Source: Mycolicibacterium vinylchloridicum | Lineage (GTDB): Bacteria; Actinomycetota; Actinomycetes; Mycobacteriales; Mycobacteriaceae | Length of the DNA stretch: 64,000 bases | Assembly: GCF_013404075.1 (NCBI RefSeq) | Contig: NZ_JACBJQ010000002.1 | Location: 124,001-188,000, forward strand | Direction of reading: 5' to 3' | Part shown: in pieces, positions 42,123 to 52,490 of the stretch | Position numbering within the stretch: the first letter of the stretch is position 1 | How the letters are laid out: the number at the start of each line of letters is the position of its first letter | The notes under the pieces: model-generated | The model's input: the letters and a program-made list of their open reading frames with translations, nothing else | Told to the model about the DNA's origin: nothing | Databases searched by the model: none | Program-made: the position numbers and the translations under genes

Positions 42123-42788
42123 ATGCCCAAACGCTATGGGGTCAAAGAGAAGGATCTGGTCGTCGCACATGTGCTCGACCTGCTTCTCACCGGCCGACTG
42201 CGGTCCGGTGATCGAGTGGACCGTAATGGGATTGCGGCCACCCTCGGTTTGAGCCGGGTCCCCGTGCAGGAAGCCCTGGTGCAGCTCGAACACGACGGGA
42301 TCCTGGAGACGCGCTACCACCGTGGTGCGTTCGTCCACCGCTTCGATGCCGATGTCCTGCGCGAGCACCACGAAGTACACGGTCTGTTGACCGGTGCGGT
42401 GTCCGCCCGGGCTGCGACCACTCCTCGGCCCCCGGTTCTGGAAGCCCTCGATCAGACGATGGCGATGATGCGCGGTGCGACCAGCCCACGGGACTACCTC
42501 GAGAGCGCCAACCTGTTTCGGGACATCGTCGTCGACGAATACGCCGGCCCGCGCCTGAAGGCGGCGGTCAGCGCATCGCGCAGCTTCATGCCGCAAGAGT
42601 TCTGGGCCACCCATCCGGACGCTCCGGCCCAATTGATGCCGCTCGCCGAGAACGAGTACGCCGCGATCTGCGGCCGCCACCCCGCCGCCGCACGCCAAAC
42701 CTGCCTGGACCGCACCGACCTGATGGCCGACGTGCTGACCCTGGAGCTACGCCGCCGCGGAGTGTTCGCCGAGTTGGATTCCGTTTGA
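42123..42788 (+). CDS. GntR family transcriptional regulator (Rv0043c-like)
   Basis: 221 residues from ATG 42123, with GGAGAG 4 nt upstream; an ATG at 42093 is possible but poorly placed. The N-terminal winged helix has the GntR pattern GDRVDRNGIAATLGLSRVPV, and the C-terminal helical domain is FCD-like (FadR subfamily), though the usual metal-ligand pattern is not obvious. It is divergent from the P450 gene, and its stop is 44 bp before the ABC transporter start, so it may regulate either. Confidence 0.88.
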   Translation: MPKRYGVKEKDLVVAHVLDLLLTGRLRSGDRVDRNGIAATLGLSRVPVQEALVQLEHDGILETRYHRGAFVHRFDADVLREHHEVHGLLTGAVSARAATTPRPPVLEALDQTMAMMRGATSPRDYLESANLFRDIVVDEYAGPRLKAAVSASRSFMPQEFWATHPDAPAQLMPLAENEYAAICGRHPAAARQTCLDRTDLMADVLTLELRRRGVFAELDSV

Positions 42789-42832
42789 TCGCAAGCCGTG
42801 CCCGGCGCGCTGTCCGCAGTACCTTGCTAGTG

Positions 42833-44605
42833 ATGACTTTTCATTCGGGTCGGCTGGCGGCGCTGTTCGCGGTCCTGCTGATGCTCGCCGGTCTGGTGGC
42901 CGCTGCGCCCGCGGGCGCCGACCAGTGCGCACCACCGGGAGTCGAGTCGGCCAGCGCCTTGCCCACCAACTTGGCGGCCGCCGCCAAAGGGCCGGCAGAG
43001 GACAAATACACCACGGCCACCACCGAACCGCTGACCGCGATCAACCGCGATGCGCTCGGGCTGATCACGCCGGGCACACTGACCGTCGGCACACTGTCCG
43101 ATGCGCCGCCCAGCATCTGCATCGACGCAGGAGGCCAGTTCACCGGATTCGACAACGAACTCCTTCGCGCGATCGCCGACAAGCTCGGCCTGAAGATCAC
43201 GTTCGTCGGCACCGAATTCTCCGGGCTGCTGGCCCAGGTGGCGTCGCGACGCTTCGACGTCGGGTCGTCATCGATCACCACCACGGATGCGCGCCGCAAA
43301 ACCGTCGGCTTCACCAACGGCTACGACTTCGGCTACTTCTCGTTGGTCGTACCGTCCGGCTCGGCGATCACCGGATTCGACAAACTCGGACCCGGCCAAC
43401 GCATCGGCGTCGTGCAGGGCACCGTGCAGGAGGCCTATCTGATCGACACGCTGCATCTGCAGCCGGTGAAGTTCCCCGACTACAACACCGTCTACGCCAG
43501 CCTGAAGACCCGCCAGATCGACGCGTGGGTGGCTCCGTCACAGCAGGCGCTGGGCACCGTGCGCCCTGGCGATCCCGCGCAGATTGTCGAAAACACTTTC
43601 AGTTTGGACAATTTCGTCGCTTACGCCGTCGCGAACGAGAACAAGCCGCTGATCGACGCGCTCAACGCCGGCCTGGACGCCGTGATCGCCGACGGCACCT
43701 GGTCGCGGCTGTACTCCGAGTGGGTGCCGCGGGCGTTGCCGCCGGGCTGGAAGCCGGGATCCAAAGCCGCACCGCTACCGCAGCTGCCCGACTTCGCCGC
43801 GATCGCCGCCGCCCACGAGGAACCCGCCGAACCGGCCCGGGAACCGAAATCGGTTCTGACCCAGCTGCGCGAGTCCTTCCTGGATTGGGAGCTGTACAAG
43901 AAAGCCATCCCCTATCTGCTGACCACGGGGCTGCCCAACACGCTGCTGCTGACGGTCAGTGCCGCCGTCATCGGGCTGGTGCTCGGCATGGGACTGGCCG
44001 TGGCCGGGATCTCGCGCTCGCGCTGGCTGCGCTGGCCGGCCCGGGTCTACACCGACATCTTCCGCGGGCTGCCGGAAGTCGTCATCATCCTGCTGATCGG
44101 TCTGGGCATCGGGCCGGTGGTCGGTCAGCTGACCGGAAACGACCCGTATCCACTGGGCATCGCCGCGCTCGGGCTGATGGCGGCGGCCTACATCGGCGAG
44201 ATCTTCCGTTCCGGCATCCAGAGTGTGGACGCCGGGCAGATGGAAGCCTCCCGCGCACTGGGGTTCAGCTACTCCTCCTCGATGCGGTTGGTGGTCATAC
44301 CGCAGGGCGTCCGACGAGTGCTGCCCGCGTTGGTGAATCAATTCATCTCGCTGCTGAAAGCCTCGTCGCTGGTGTACTTCCTCGGACTGGTAGCCAGCCA
44401 GCGCGAACTGTTCCAGGTCGGCCGGGATCTCAACGCCCAGACCGGAAACCTGTCGCCGTTGGTGGCCGCCGGACTGTTCTACCTGTTGCTGACGATCCCG
44501 CTGACGCACCTGGTGAACTTCATCGACGCCCGGCTGCGCCGAGGGCGCACTGTCGCCGACGAGGACCCGCTGGAGCCCGGCACCACGAGCCAGGAGATGG
44601 TGTGA
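42833..44605 (+). CDS. Polar amino-acid ABC transporter, substrate-binding protein fused to permease
   Basis: 590 residues from ATG 42833. A signal/anchor helix (LAALFAVLLMLAGLVAAAPAG) leads to a family 3 binding domain at about residues 75-310 (LTVGTLSDAPPSICID, FTGFDNELLRAIADKLGL, SRRFDVGSSSITTT). Residues of about 355-575 are a HisM/GlnP-type permease with five helices and the EAA loop (SGIQSVDAGQMEASRALGFS). Fusion of both parts resembles GlnP-type transporters. The partner ATPase follows with TGATG overlap. Glutamine/glutamate or another polar amino acid is the likely substrate. Confidence 0.92.
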   Translation: MTFHSGRLAALFAVLLMLAGLVAAAPAGADQCAPPGVESASALPTNLAAAAKGPAEDKYTTATTEPLTAINRDALGLITPGTLTVGTLSDAPPSICIDAGGQFTGFDNELLRAIADKLGLKITFVGTEFSGLLAQVASRRFDVGSSSITTTDARRKTVGFTNGYDFGYFSLVVPSGSAITGFDKLGPGQRIGVVQGTVQEAYLIDTLHLQPVKFPDYNTVYASLKTRQIDAWVAPSQQALGTVRPGDPAQIVENTFSLDNFVAYAVANENKPLIDALNAGLDAVIADGTWSRLYSEWVPRALPPGWKPGSKAAPLPQLPDFAAIAAAHEEPAEPAREPKSVLTQLRESFLDWELYKKAIPYLLTTGLPNTLLLTVSAAVIGLVLGMGLAVAGISRSRWLRWPARVYTDIFRGLPEVVIILLIGLGIGPVVGQLTGNDPYPLGIAALGLMAAAYIGEIFRSGIQSVDAGQMEASRALGFSYSSSMRLVVIPQGVRRVLPALVNQFISLLKASSLVYFLGLVASQRELFQVGRDLNAQTGNLSPLVAAGLFYLLLTIPLTHLVNFIDARLRRGRTVADEDPLEPGTTSQEMV

Positions 44606-45333
44606 TGGCGTCGGTCTCGTTGGCGGCCAACGATATTCACCTGACCCTGGGGGGCAACGCGGTGCTGCGCGGGGTCGACCTCGACGTGCCTGCCGGTAGC
44701 ACGTCGGCGGTGATCGGCCCGTCCGGATCGGGCAAGTCGACGCTGCTGCGCACTCTGAACCGGCTTTACGAACCCGATCGCGGCGACATCCTTCTCGACG
44801 GAAAGTCGGTGCTGCGCGACGATCCCGACCAGCTTCGTCAGCGCATCGGCATGGTGTTCCAGCAGTTCAACCTTTTCCCGCATCGCAGCGTGGTCGACAA
44901 CGTCGCGCTGGCACCCCGCAAGCTCAAAGGGTTGGGGAGCGAGGAATCCCGGGAGCTGGCACTGGCCCAACTCGAACGGGTCGGCTTGCGGCACAAGGCC
45001 GACGTCCGGCCGGCGACGCTGTCCGGCGGCCAGCAGCAGCGGGTCGCGATCGCCCGGGCACTGGCGATGGCTCCGCAGGTGATGTTCTTCGACGAGGCCA
45101 CCTCGGCGCTGGATCCCGAACTGGTCAAGGGAATCCTGGCGCTCATCGCCGAACTCGGATCGGACGGGATGACGATGGTGGTGGTCACCCATGAGATGGG
45201 CTTCGCGCAATCGACGGCGGATGCCGTCGTGTTCATGGACCACGGCAAGGTCGTCGAATCCGGGCCACCGGAGAAGATCTTCGCCGCCGCCGAAACCGAT
45301 CGGCTACAGCGCTTCCTGTCGCAAGTTCTGTAA
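44605..45333 (+). CDS. Polar amino-acid ABC transporter ATP-binding protein (GlnQ-like)
   Basis: 242 residues from ATG 44605, sharing one base with the fusion gene stop. It has Walker A GPSGSGKST, Q-loop FQQFNLFPH, signature LSGGQQQR, Walker B VMFFDEATSALDPE and H-loop VVVTHEMGF, the standard PAAT family set. It powers the fused binding protein-permease encoded upstream; two copies would pair with two permease halves. A much longer in-frame reading starts at 42925 but only this last part is real. Confidence 0.95.
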   Translation: MASVSLAANDIHLTLGGNAVLRGVDLDVPAGSTSAVIGPSGSGKSTLLRTLNRLYEPDRGDILLDGKSVLRDDPDQLRQRIGMVFQQFNLFPHRSVVDNVALAPRKLKGLGSEESRELALAQLERVGLRHKADVRPATLSGGQQQRVAIARALAMAPQVMFFDEATSALDPELVKGILALIAELGSDGMTMVVVTHEMGFAQSTADAVVFMDHGKVVESGPPEKIFAAAETDRLQRFLSQVL

Positions 45334-45396
45334 TTGCGTTCGCGAAAACGGCGTATCGCGTGGTTGACAGGCACGCACAGGTTAGACTAGCGAACT

Positions 45397-45855
45397 ATGA
45401 TTGAGGCCGAGCCGCAGGTCACCGACCTGTCCGGTGACCTGCAACGGGTCCTTTCGAAGCTGTTTTCGGTCCTGCGCCGCGGCGACACCAAGGCCACCAC
45501 TGCCGGCGCGGACCTCACGCTCGCCCAGCTGTCCATCCTGTTGACCCTGCTGGATCAGGGTCCGATCCGGATGACCGAGCTGGCGGCGCGGGAACGGGTG
45601 CGCACCCCCACCACCACCGTGGCGATCCGTCGCCTGGAGAAGCTCGGCCTGGTCAAGCGTTCGCGGGACCCTTCAGACCTGCGCGCCGTCCTGGTCGAGG
45701 TCACCCCGCAGGGCTTGGTGCAGCACCGCGAAGCGCTGGCCGTGCGGCGGGCGAATCTTGCGGCGCTGCTGTCGAAGCTGACCGACGAAGAGCGACAGAC
45801 GTTGGCCACCGCGCTGGGACCGCTGGAGCGGTTGGCGGAGCAGGCCGAGAGCTAG
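45397..45855 (+). CDS. MarR family transcriptional regulator (Rv0042c-like)
   Basis: 152 residues from ATG 45397. The winged helix reads LAQLSILLTLLDQGPIRMTE, then ERVRTPTTTVAIRRLEKLGL and KRSRDPSDLRAVLVEVT, the classic MarR recognition helix and wing. It acts as a dimer and usually responds to phenolics or oxidants. TTGACA at 45364-45369 is a possible -35, though spacing to TAGACT (45383-45388) is only 13 bp. It converges on ggh. Confidence 0.9.
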   Translation: MIEAEPQVTDLSGDLQRVLSKLFSVLRRGDTKATTAGADLTLAQLSILLTLLDQGPIRMTELAARERVRTPTTTVAIRRLEKLGLVKRSRDPSDLRAVLVEVTPQGLVQHREALAVRRANLAALLSKLTDEERQTLATALGPLERLAEQAES

Positions 45856-45876
45856 CCGGAGCCAAGCGACCCGGGA

Positions 45877-47217
45877 CTATCCGAGCCAGTCCAGGACCGC
45901 GGCAGCGGTCCAGGACTGTTGCATGCTGCCGAGTGGCTCGCCGGTGAACGGTTCGTAATACTCGGCGAAGGTGCCGTCGCTGGCCTGCCGCAGACCCTCC
46001 TGGCGAAGCAGCAGAGACCGCTCCGACCATCCGCGCCGGGCGAACGCCCACGAGAACAACCACGTCAGCACCGGCCAGACCGGACCGCGCCAGTACTCGC
46101 GGGGCCGGAAGTCCTTGGAAACCGGTGACGTCGACGGGATCACCGAGTACTTCAGATCGGGATGCCCGCAGAACCGCGGACCCTCCAGGATGCGCAGCAG
46201 CGCCCGTTCGCGATCGTGCGGCAGGCCGCCGCACAACAGCGGTGCGAACTGTGCGGCCGTCTCCGTCGCAATCCACTTGTCTGCTCTGACATCGAAATCC
46301 CGTGCCGCACCTGTTCTTCCGTCCGTCGTCTCGACGACTCCGGCACGGAACCGTTCGGCCCACGAATACAGGTCGCGCACATCGGCATGCGGCCGCTTGT
46401 AGTCCTCGCCGATATTGGCCAGCACATCGCACGCCACCGAGAAAATTGCCGACACGAACACGTCCTCGACCGCGAAGCTCATCACCTTCGGCAGCAGATC
46501 ATCGTCGTAGCGAACCGATTTCATCTCTTCGAGCAGCCACAGATACCGGTCGTACTCGGTGTCGGACGGACGCTGGCTGGCGTCGGTGACGATGTGGTTG
46601 TCCTCGCGTTGGTACTCCGGGATGACGCCGGGAATCACGTTGGCATAGGCCGAATCCCACCGCGGGGAGTTGTCCATCCCGGACTCCCAGCCGTGATAGA
46701 GCGTGATGCGCCCGTGCTGGTCCTGATCGCGGGCCTCGGCCAGCCAGCGATGCCAGCGCACCAGATCCGCCCACCGCCGGTCCAGAAATGCTTCGGCGAC
46801 AGCCCGGGTCGAGCGGCCCCTGGTGCGCGCCCGATCGAGGATGCGCTGCACCGCGATCGCATGCACCGGCGGCTGCGTGATGCCCGAGGTGTGCCGGGTG
46901 CGCGGGGCGTTGGCCGCCAGCGCCGAGGTGGCCCAGCGGGCCGGGCCCGGGAAGTACCCGTCGACCCCGTTGGCGAAGACGATGTGCGGGATCATCCCGT
47001 TGATCCACTGCGCCGACAGCAGCGTGTCGAGCTCGACGACCGCGCGCTCCACACTCAGCGGGGCCAGACCGACGGCGACGAACGCGGCGTCCCAGCTCCA
47101 CATATGCGGGTAGAGCAGGGGGGCCGCGGAGGTCATCACGCCCAGGTCGTTGCCGCGCAGCAGGTAGGCCGCGCGGGCCGCCAGCTGCGTCGGGCCGAAA
47201 CTCGGGTCGAATGCCAC
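45877..47217 (-). CDS. ggh: Glucosylglycerate hydrolase
   Basis: 446 residues from GTG 47217 (VAFDPSFGPTQLAARA), the length I recall for the characterised M. hassiacum enzyme. It is a GH63 (alpha/alpha)6 barrel with YPHMWSWDAAFVAVGL, YHGWESGMDNSPRWDSAYAN (Asp in the acid/base region) and ADGTFAEYYEPFTGEPLG-like ASDGTFAEYYEPFTGEP. It hydrolyses glucosylglycerate, a solute that builds up under nitrogen limitation and starts methylglucose lipopolysaccharide synthesis, to glucose and glycerate for recovery. It is divergent from an SDR gene with 53 bp between. Confidence 0.92.
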   Translation of the reverse strand: MAFDPSFGPTQLAARAAYLLRGNDLGVMTSAAPLLYPHMWSWDAAFVAVGLAPLSVERAVVELDTLLSAQWINGMIPHIVFANGVDGYFPGPARWATSALAANAPRTRHTSGITQPPVHAIAVQRILDRARTRGRSTRAVAEAFLDRRWADLVRWHRWLAEARDQDQHGRITLYHGWESGMDNSPRWDSAYANVIPGVIPEYQREDNHIVTDASQRPSDTEYDRYLWLLEEMKSVRYDDDLLPKVMSFAVEDVFVSAIFSVACDVLANIGEDYKRPHADVRDLYSWAERFRAGVVETTDGRTGAARDFDVRADKWIATETAAQFAPLLCGGLPHDRERALLRILEGPRFCGHPDLKYSVIPSTSPVSKDFRPREYWRGPVWPVLTWLFSWAFARRGWSERSLLLRQEGLRQASDGTFAEYYEPFTGEPLGSMQQSWTAAAVLDWLG

Positions 47218-47270
47218 GCGTTCATTCTGCGGCGTGAAGGTGAGAATCGCAGGTCGGTAAGGTAAGCCAG

Positions 47271-47942
47271 ATGCCAACAGCACTGATCACCGGCGCCGCC
47301 GGCGGCATCGGATCCGCTATCGCCGAGGCTCTGGCGCCGACCCACACGCTGCTGCTGGCGGGCCGGCCGTCCACCCGGCTCGACGCTCTCGCCGCCCGCC
47401 TCGGCGCGCCCACCTGGCCCTTGGATCTCACCGACCCGGAGGCGATCGAGGCCGCCGCCGAGCCGTTGACCGAGCTGGATGTGCTGGTCCACAACGCGGG
47501 CGTCTCGCATCCCGGGCGGTTCGACGAGTCGATACCCGAACAGTGGCGGGCCTGCTTCGAGGTGAACGTGACCGGCCCCGTCGCGCTCACGCTGGCGTTG
47601 TTGCCCGCGCTGCGGGCGGCCCGCGGACACGTCGTCTTCATCAACTCCGGCGCCGGACTGAACGCGTCGCCCGGGCTGGCGGCGTACTCCGCGAGCAAGT
47701 TCGCCCAGCGCGCGTTCGCCGACTCACTGCGCGCCGACGAACCGCTCCTTCGGGTCACCAGCGTGCACCCCGGTCGGGTCGCCACCGAGATGCAGGAAGA
47801 CCTGGTCGCCTACGAAGGCGGCGAGTACGACCCCGCGAAGTACCTCAAGGCCTCGACGGTGGCCCGCGTCGTCGCCGACGTGATCGCCACCCCGCCCGAC
47901 GCACACACCCACCAGGTGGTGGTCCGGCCCCGCGGGCAGTGA
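47271..47942 (+). CDS. Short-chain dehydrogenase/reductase
   Basis: 223 residues from ATG 47271. The Rossmann motif is ALITGAAGGIGSAIAEAL; HNAGVSHPG follows; the catalytic Ser lies in VVFINSGAGLNASPG and the Tyr-Lys dyad in YSASKFAQRAF. It is shorter than most SDRs but complete. The substrate is unknown. It converges on leuS, and a shared hairpin lies between. Confidence 0.88.
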   Translation: MPTALITGAAGGIGSAIAEALAPTHTLLLAGRPSTRLDALAARLGAPTWPLDLTDPEAIEAAAEPLTELDVLVHNAGVSHPGRFDESIPEQWRACFEVNVTGPVALTLALLPALRAARGHVVFINSGAGLNASPGLAAYSASKFAQRAFADSLRADEPLLRVTSVHPGRVATEMQEDLVAYEGGEYDPAKYLKASTVARVVADVIATPPDAHTHQVVVRPRGQ

Positions 47943-47944
47943 TT

Positions 47945-47985
47945 TCGGCGCGTTTTCGTTCGCTCAGCGGCCGTTTTCGCGCCGA
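47945..47985. terminator. Possible bidirectional terminator between SDR and leuS
   Basis: Arms TCGGCGCG (47945-47952) and CGCGCCGA (47978-47985) pair over 8 bp around a 25-nt loop with its own GC-rich stretch. It fills the 48-bp gap between two convergent genes, a natural place for termination in both directions. Confidence 0.55.
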
Positions 47986-47990
47986 GATCG

Positions 47991-50900
47991 CTAGACGACG
48001 AGGTTGACCAGGCGGCCGGGCACCACGATGACCTTCTTCGGGGTGGCACCGGCCAGGAACGCCTGCACCTTCTCGTCGGCCAGCGCGCTTGCCTCCAGCG
48101 CCGCTTTGTCGGCGTCGGCCGCAACCGTGATCTTGCCGCGCACCTTGCCGTTGACCTGCACCGGATACTCGACGGTGTCGGTCACCAGATACTGCGGGTC
48201 GGCCACCGGGAATGGCCCGTGCGCCAACGACTTCGGGTGGCCGAGCCGCTTCCACAACTCCTCGGCAAGGTGCGGCGAAAGCGGCGCCACCATCAGCACC
48301 AGTGGTTCCAGCGCCGCGCGGGCGCTGATGCCTTCCTTGGTGAGATGGTTGGTGTACTCGATCAGCTTGGCGGCAGCAGTGTTGTTCCGCAGGCTCGCGT
48401 AGTCGTCCGACACCCCGGCGATCGTGCGGTGCAATACCCGCAGCGTCTCCTCGTCGAGGGCTTCGGGCTCGGAAACCCTTGCCTCGCCGGTGGATTCGTC
48501 GACCACCAGCCGCCACACCCGCTGCAGGAACCGATGCGCGCCGACGACGTCCTTGGTCGCCCACGGCCGCGAGGCGTCCAGTGGTCCCATCGACATCTCG
48601 TAGACCCGCAGCGTGTCGGCACCGTAGCTGTCGCAGATCTCGTCCGGGGAGATCGAGTTCTTCAGGCTCTTTCCGATCTTGCCGAACTCCTGGAACACCT
48701 CTATCTCGCCGTCGGCGCCCGGCAGGAAGAACTTTCCGTCGCGCTCGACCACCTCGGCCGCAGGGACGTAGGCGCCGCGGGAGTCGGTGTAGGCGAACGC
48801 CTGGATGTAGCCCTGATTCACCAAGCGGCGGTACGGCTCCCGCGAGGAGACGTGGCCGAGGTCGTGAAGAACCTTGTGCCAGAACCGGCAATACAGCAGA
48901 TGCAACACCGCGTGCTCGACACCACCGACGTAGAGGTCGACGCCACCGGGATCGGCCGCACCATGCTCAGCCGGGCGCGGGCCCATCCAGTACGCCTCAT
49001 TCTCCTTGGCGCAGAACTCTTCTGAGTTGTGCGGGTCGGTGTAGCGCAACTCGTACCAAGAGCTCCCCGCCCACTGCGGCATCACGTTCGTGTCCCGGGT
49101 GTAGGGTCGCAGGCCGTCGCCGAGGTCCAGCTCGACGTGCACCCACTCGGTCGCCTTGTTCAGCGGCGGCGACGGCTCGCTGTCGGCATCCTCGGGGTCG
49201 ACCACCACCGGCGCGTAGTCAGCCACGTCGGGCAGTTCGACCGGCAGCGCGGCGTCGGGCAACGGGTGGGCACGGCCGTCGGCGTCATAGACGATCGGGA
49301 ACGGTTCGCCCCAATACCGCTGCCGCGCGAAAAGCCAGTCCCGAAGCTTGTATTCGACACGGGCGCGGCCACGGCCGTCGGCCTCCAGCCGTTCGGTGAT
49401 CGCCTTCTTGGCGTCGGCAACGCCCAACCCGTCGAGGTATTGCGAGTTCACCAGCGCACCGTCACCGGAGTAGGCGGCCTCCGAGATATCGCCGCCGACT
49501 GTGTCATCCCCCGGTCGCTGCGCTCCTGCCCGCCGAATAACTTCCACAATCGGCAGCCCGAACTCCGTCGCGAACTCCCAGTCCCGCTGGTCGTGCCCGG
49601 GAACCGCCATGATCGCGCCGGTACCGTAACCGGCCAGAACGTAGTCCGCGATGAAGACCGGGACCTGTTGTCCGTTGGCCGGATTGGTGGCAAACGTCCC
49701 GAGGAACACCCCGGTCTTCGTCTTGTTCTCCTGGCGCTCCAGGTCGGACTTCGCCGCGATCGAGCGACGGTAGGCCGCCACCGCCTCGGCCGGAGTTGCC
49801 GCACCGAAGGTCCACCGCGCGTCCACACCATCGGGCCACTGCTCGGCGACCAGGGTGTCGACCAGTTCGTGTTCGGGGGCCAGCACCAGATAGGTGGCGC
49901 CGAAGAGGGTGTCGGGCCGGGTGGTGAAGACCTCGATGTCGGTACCGTTGACGCCGAAGAGCACCGACGCACCGGTGGAGCGGCCGATCCAGTTGCGCTG
50001 CATGGCCTTGACCTTGTCCGGCCAGTCCAGCATATCCAGGTCGTCGAGCAACCGGTCGGAGTAGGCGGTGATACGCATCATCCACTGCCGCAACCGTTTG
50101 CGGAACACCGGGAAGTTGCCCCGCTCGCTGCGGCCCTCGGAGGTGACCTCCTCGTTGGCCAGCACCGTGCCCAGCCCTGGACACCAGTTCACCAGCGAAT
50201 CGGACAGGTATACCAGGCGATAGCCGTCGACGACGTCGGCCCGCTCCTGCGCCGACAACGTCGACCAATCCCGGCCGTCGTCGAGAGTGCGCGCGCGGGA
50301 GTCGAATTCGGCCACCAGCTCGGCGATCGGCCGCGCCTTGTTCTGCTCGATGTCGAACCAGGCGTTGTAGATCTGCAGGAAGATCCACTGCGTCCACTTG
50401 TAGAAGTCGACATCCGTGGTCGAGAAGCTGCGCCGCTGGTCATGCCCGAGACCCAGCCGGCCCAGCTGGCGGCGAAAGTTGACGATATTGGCTTCGGTGC
50501 GGGTGCGCGGGTGCGTGCCTGTCTGAATGGCGTATTGCTCGGCGGGCAATCCGAACGCGTCGAAGCCCAACGCGTGCAGCACATTACGGCCGGTCATCCG
50601 GAAGTAGCGCGCGTAGACGTCAGTGGCGATGTAGCCCAGCGGGTGCCCGACGTGCAGGCCCTCCCCCGACGGGTAGGGGAACATGTCCTGGACGAACATC
50701 TTGTCCTCGGGGACCGCCGAGCCGTCGGTCGGCGCCAGCGAGCCGACCGGGTTGGGCACGTTGAAGGTGCCCCACTGCTGCCAGTTCTGCTGCCAGTCCC
50801 GCTCGATCCGCCCGGCCAGCTCGGCGGTGTAGCGGTGCCGCGGCACGTCGCTGTCGGAGCCGTCGGGGCCCGTGGCTGCGGCGGTCGGCGATTCGGTCAC
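47991..50900 (-). CDS. leuS: Leucyl-tRNA synthetase
   Basis: 969 residues from GTG 50900 (about the usual mycobacterial length). The class I HIGH motif is in [16 protein letters not shown], and the KMSKS-type loop is [13 protein letters not shown] (KSLKN variant). The CP1 editing domain, with [16 protein letters not shown] and [19 protein letters not shown], removes mischarged norvaline/isoleucine; it is the site targeted by benzoxaboroles in other bacteria. The C-terminal anticodon-binding and LeuRS-specific domains are complete, ending [11 protein letters not shown]. Confidence 0.97.
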   Translation of the reverse strand: MTESPTAAATGPDGSDSDVPRHRYTAELAGRIERDWQQNWQQWGTFNVPNPVGSLAPTDGSAVPEDKMFVQDMFPYPSGEGLHVGHPLGYIATDVYARYFRMTGRNVLHALGFDAFGLPAEQYAIQTGTHPRTRTEANIVNFRRQLGRLGLGHDQRRSFSTTDVDFYKWTQWIFLQIYNAWFDIEQNKARPIAELVAEFDSRARTLDDGRDWSTLSAQERADVVDGYRLVYLSDSLVNWCPGLGTVLANEEVTSEGRSERGNFPVFRKRLRQWMMRITAYSDRLLDDLDMLDWPDKVKAMQRNWIGRSTGASVLFGVNGTDIEVFTTRPDTLFGATYLVLAPEHELVDTLVAEQWPDGVDARWTFGAATPAEAVAAYRRSIAAKSDLERQENKTKTGVFLGTFATNPANGQQVPVFIADYVLAGYGTGAIMAVPGHDQRDWEFATEFGLPIVEVIRRAGAQRPGDDTVGGDISEAAYSGDGALVNSQYLDGLGVADAKKAITERLEADGRGRARVEYKLRDWLFARQRYWGEPFPIVYDADGRAHPLPDAALPVELPDVADYAPVVVDPEDADSEPSPPLNKATEWVHVELDLGDGLRPYTRDTNVMPQWAGSSWYELRYTDPHNSEEFCAKENEAYWMGPRPAEHGAADPGGVDLYVGGVEHAVLHLLYCRFWHKVLHDLGHVSSREPYRRLVNQGYIQAFAYTDSRGAYVPAAEVVERDGKFFLPGADGEIEVFQEFGKIGKSLKNSISPDEICDSYGADTLRVYEMSMGPLDASRPWATKDVVGAHRFLQRVWRLVVDESTGEARVSEPEALDEETLRVLHRTIAGVSDDYASLRNNTAAAKLIEYTNHLTKEGISARAALEPLVLMVAPLSPHLAEELWKRLGHPKSLAHGPFPVADPQYLVTDTVEYPVQVNGKVRGKITVAADADKAALEASALADEKVQAFLAGATPKKVIVVPGRLVNLVV

Positions 50901-51123
50901 GTCAAACAGGGTATAAGGGCCACTCTGGCCGCCGCCCCGGCGATGGCGGTGTGTGACCCCCGTCGCACCACAGACAACGGCCCGGTATCGGTTCCGTTGC
51001 AGTCCTGTCGAAGGTTGATTCCAGCTCGGTTCCAGACCTATCCACGACCCTCGGCGCGTGCTTACAGTCGGCGCCTATCGAGGGGTCTCACCTGGCCCGA
51101 CCGTGTGGAGAAGGACAGCTGCG

Positions 51124-52065
51124 ATGATGACGAATGCCCGTAACTGGCGGGTGGCTATTGGTGGTGTGGCCGCAGGTACGGCGGCCGTACTCGGGTTCAC
51201 GGGCTTGACCGGCGCCAGCGCGTCCGCCGATCCCGTACTGCCGATGCCGCCGACCCCCGTCACCATCACCCAGACCGTCACCGTGGCCCCCGAGGCCGCC
51301 GCCGCCAACGCCGCCCCGGCCGCCCAGCCCGCGTCCGTACCGGTGGCCGGCCAGGTTGCCGCGGTCCCGCAGGCCGTGGCCCCGGCTGTCCCGGCCGCCG
51401 CCCCGGAGACCCTGGTGCCTGCCGCGTCCGGCACGCTGGCCGACTACTTCAAGGACAAGGGCGTCAAGATGGAGCCGCAGAAGGCGGCCGGCTTCACTGC
51501 GCTCAACCTCGTGCTGCCGATGCCGCGTGGCTGGAGCGTGGTCCCCGACCCGAACGTTCCCGACGCGTTCACCGTGCTGGCCGATCGCCTCGGCGGCGAT
51601 GGGCTGTATACCTCCAACGCCCAGTTGAAGGTCTACCAGCTCGTCGGCGAGTTCGACCCGAAGGAAGCGATCACGCACGGCTATCTGGATAGCCAGGAGC
51701 TGTTCAACTGGCAGGCGACCGACGCTTCGATGGCAGACTTCGGCGGCTTCCCGTCGTCGCTCATCGAGGGCACCTACCGCGAGAACGACATGACGCTGAA
51801 CACCTCGCGCCGCCACGTCATCGTCGCGTCCGGACCCGACCACTACCTGGTGTCGCTGTATGTGACCACCGCGGCCAACCAGGTCGTCGCCACCGCCGAC
51901 GCAACCGACGCGATCGTCAACGGCTTCCGGGTCTCGTCCCCGACCGCCGCACCTGCGCCGGCTCCCGCACCCGCACCCGCGGCAGCACCGCCCGCCGACG
52001 CATCGGTGCCGGCCGCGGTGCCCGCCGCCACTCCCCTCGGCGCGGTGCCCGCTCAGCAGCGCTGA
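51124..52065 (+). CDS. mtc28: Secreted proline-rich antigen Mtc28 (LpqN/LpqT-like)
   Basis: 313 residues from ATG 51124 (a second ATG follows at once). A signal peptide of about 36 residues ([20 protein letters not shown]) ends SASADP. An Ala/Pro/Val-rich stretch to about residue 115 precedes the LpqN-like domain ([34 protein letters not shown]). The C-terminal tail is again Ala/Pro-rich. The M. tuberculosis homologue is the secreted 28-kDa antigen Rv0040c. The function is not known; a cell-envelope role is suggested by LpqN partners. It is divergent from leuS (223 bp). Confidence 0.9.
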   Translation: MMTNARNWRVAIGGVAAGTAAVLGFTGLTGASASADPVLPMPPTPVTITQTVTVAPEAAAANAAPAAQPASVPVAGQVAAVPQAVAPAVPAAAPETLVPAASGTLADYFKDKGVKMEPQKAAGFTALNLVLPMPRGWSVVPDPNVPDAFTVLADRLGGDGLYTSNAQLKVYQLVGEFDPKEAITHGYLDSQELFNWQATDASMADFGGFPSSLIEGTYRENDMTLNTSRRHVIVASGPDHYLVSLYVTTAANQVVATADATDAIVNGFRVSSPTAAPAPAPAPAPAAAPPADASVPAAVPAATPLGAVPAQQR

Positions 52066-52088
52066 ACCCGGGCTCGTATTGTGGCCCC

Positions 52089-52427
52089 ATGCTCGTCGTC
52101 GGTGTGGTGTGCCTGGGTATGGCCGTCCTGATCGGTGGCTCGGGAGTCTGGACGCTGACCCGGCCGCCCGCTGCCGACGTCACCGGACAGGTGCTCCGGG
52201 CGGTAGCGCCGACCCAACTGGCCGCGGCCGTGATGCTGGCCGCGGGCGGGTCGGCCGCTCTGGCCGCACCGGCGCACACCGCGCTGACCGTCGTGATCGT
52301 CTGCGTGCTCGGGGCGGTGGGAACCGTCGCCGCCGGCTCCTGGCAGGGCGCTCGCTATGCGGCTCGGCGGGAAGCCGAAGCCAGCTGCGCGGGGAGCTGC
52401 GCCAGCTGCACGTTGTCCTGCAAGTGA
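52089..52427 (+). CDS. Small membrane protein (Rv0039c-like)
   Basis: 112 residues from ATG 52089, 23 bp after mtc28. Three hydrophobic helices are visible (VVGVVCLGMAVLIGGSGVW, LAAAVMLAAGGSAALAA, TALTVVIVCVLGAVGTVAAG), and the C-terminus has four closely spaced cysteines (SCAGSCASCTLSC), possibly metal-binding or disulfide-forming. It keeps the Rv0040c-Rv0039c pairing of M. tuberculosis and probably shares the mtc28 transcript. No function is known. Confidence 0.8.
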   Translation: MLVVGVVCLGMAVLIGGSGVWTLTRPPAADVTGQVLRAVAPTQLAAAVMLAAGGSAALAAPAHTALTVVIVCVLGAVGTVAAGSWQGARYAARREAEASCAGSCASCTLSCK

Positions 52428-52490
52428 GCCTCGCGACGACCTGACGAGGGCGGGTGCTGTCGCCGGCCGACCCGCCCGCCGCCCCGCAGA

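Noticed and set aside
42925..44604. Long frame extending the ABC ATPase upstream
   Set aside because: This stretch is an out-of-frame reading of the fused binding protein-permease gene; the ATPase starts at 44605.
45376..45394. IdeR-box-like sequence before marR (AGGTTAGACTAGC)
   Set aside because: Only about 12 of 19 positions match the IdeR consensus and symmetry is poor on the right arm; more likely promoter or MarR site.
49029..51143. A 704-codon plus-strand open frame
   Set aside because: Antisense to leuS, which is complete and certain.
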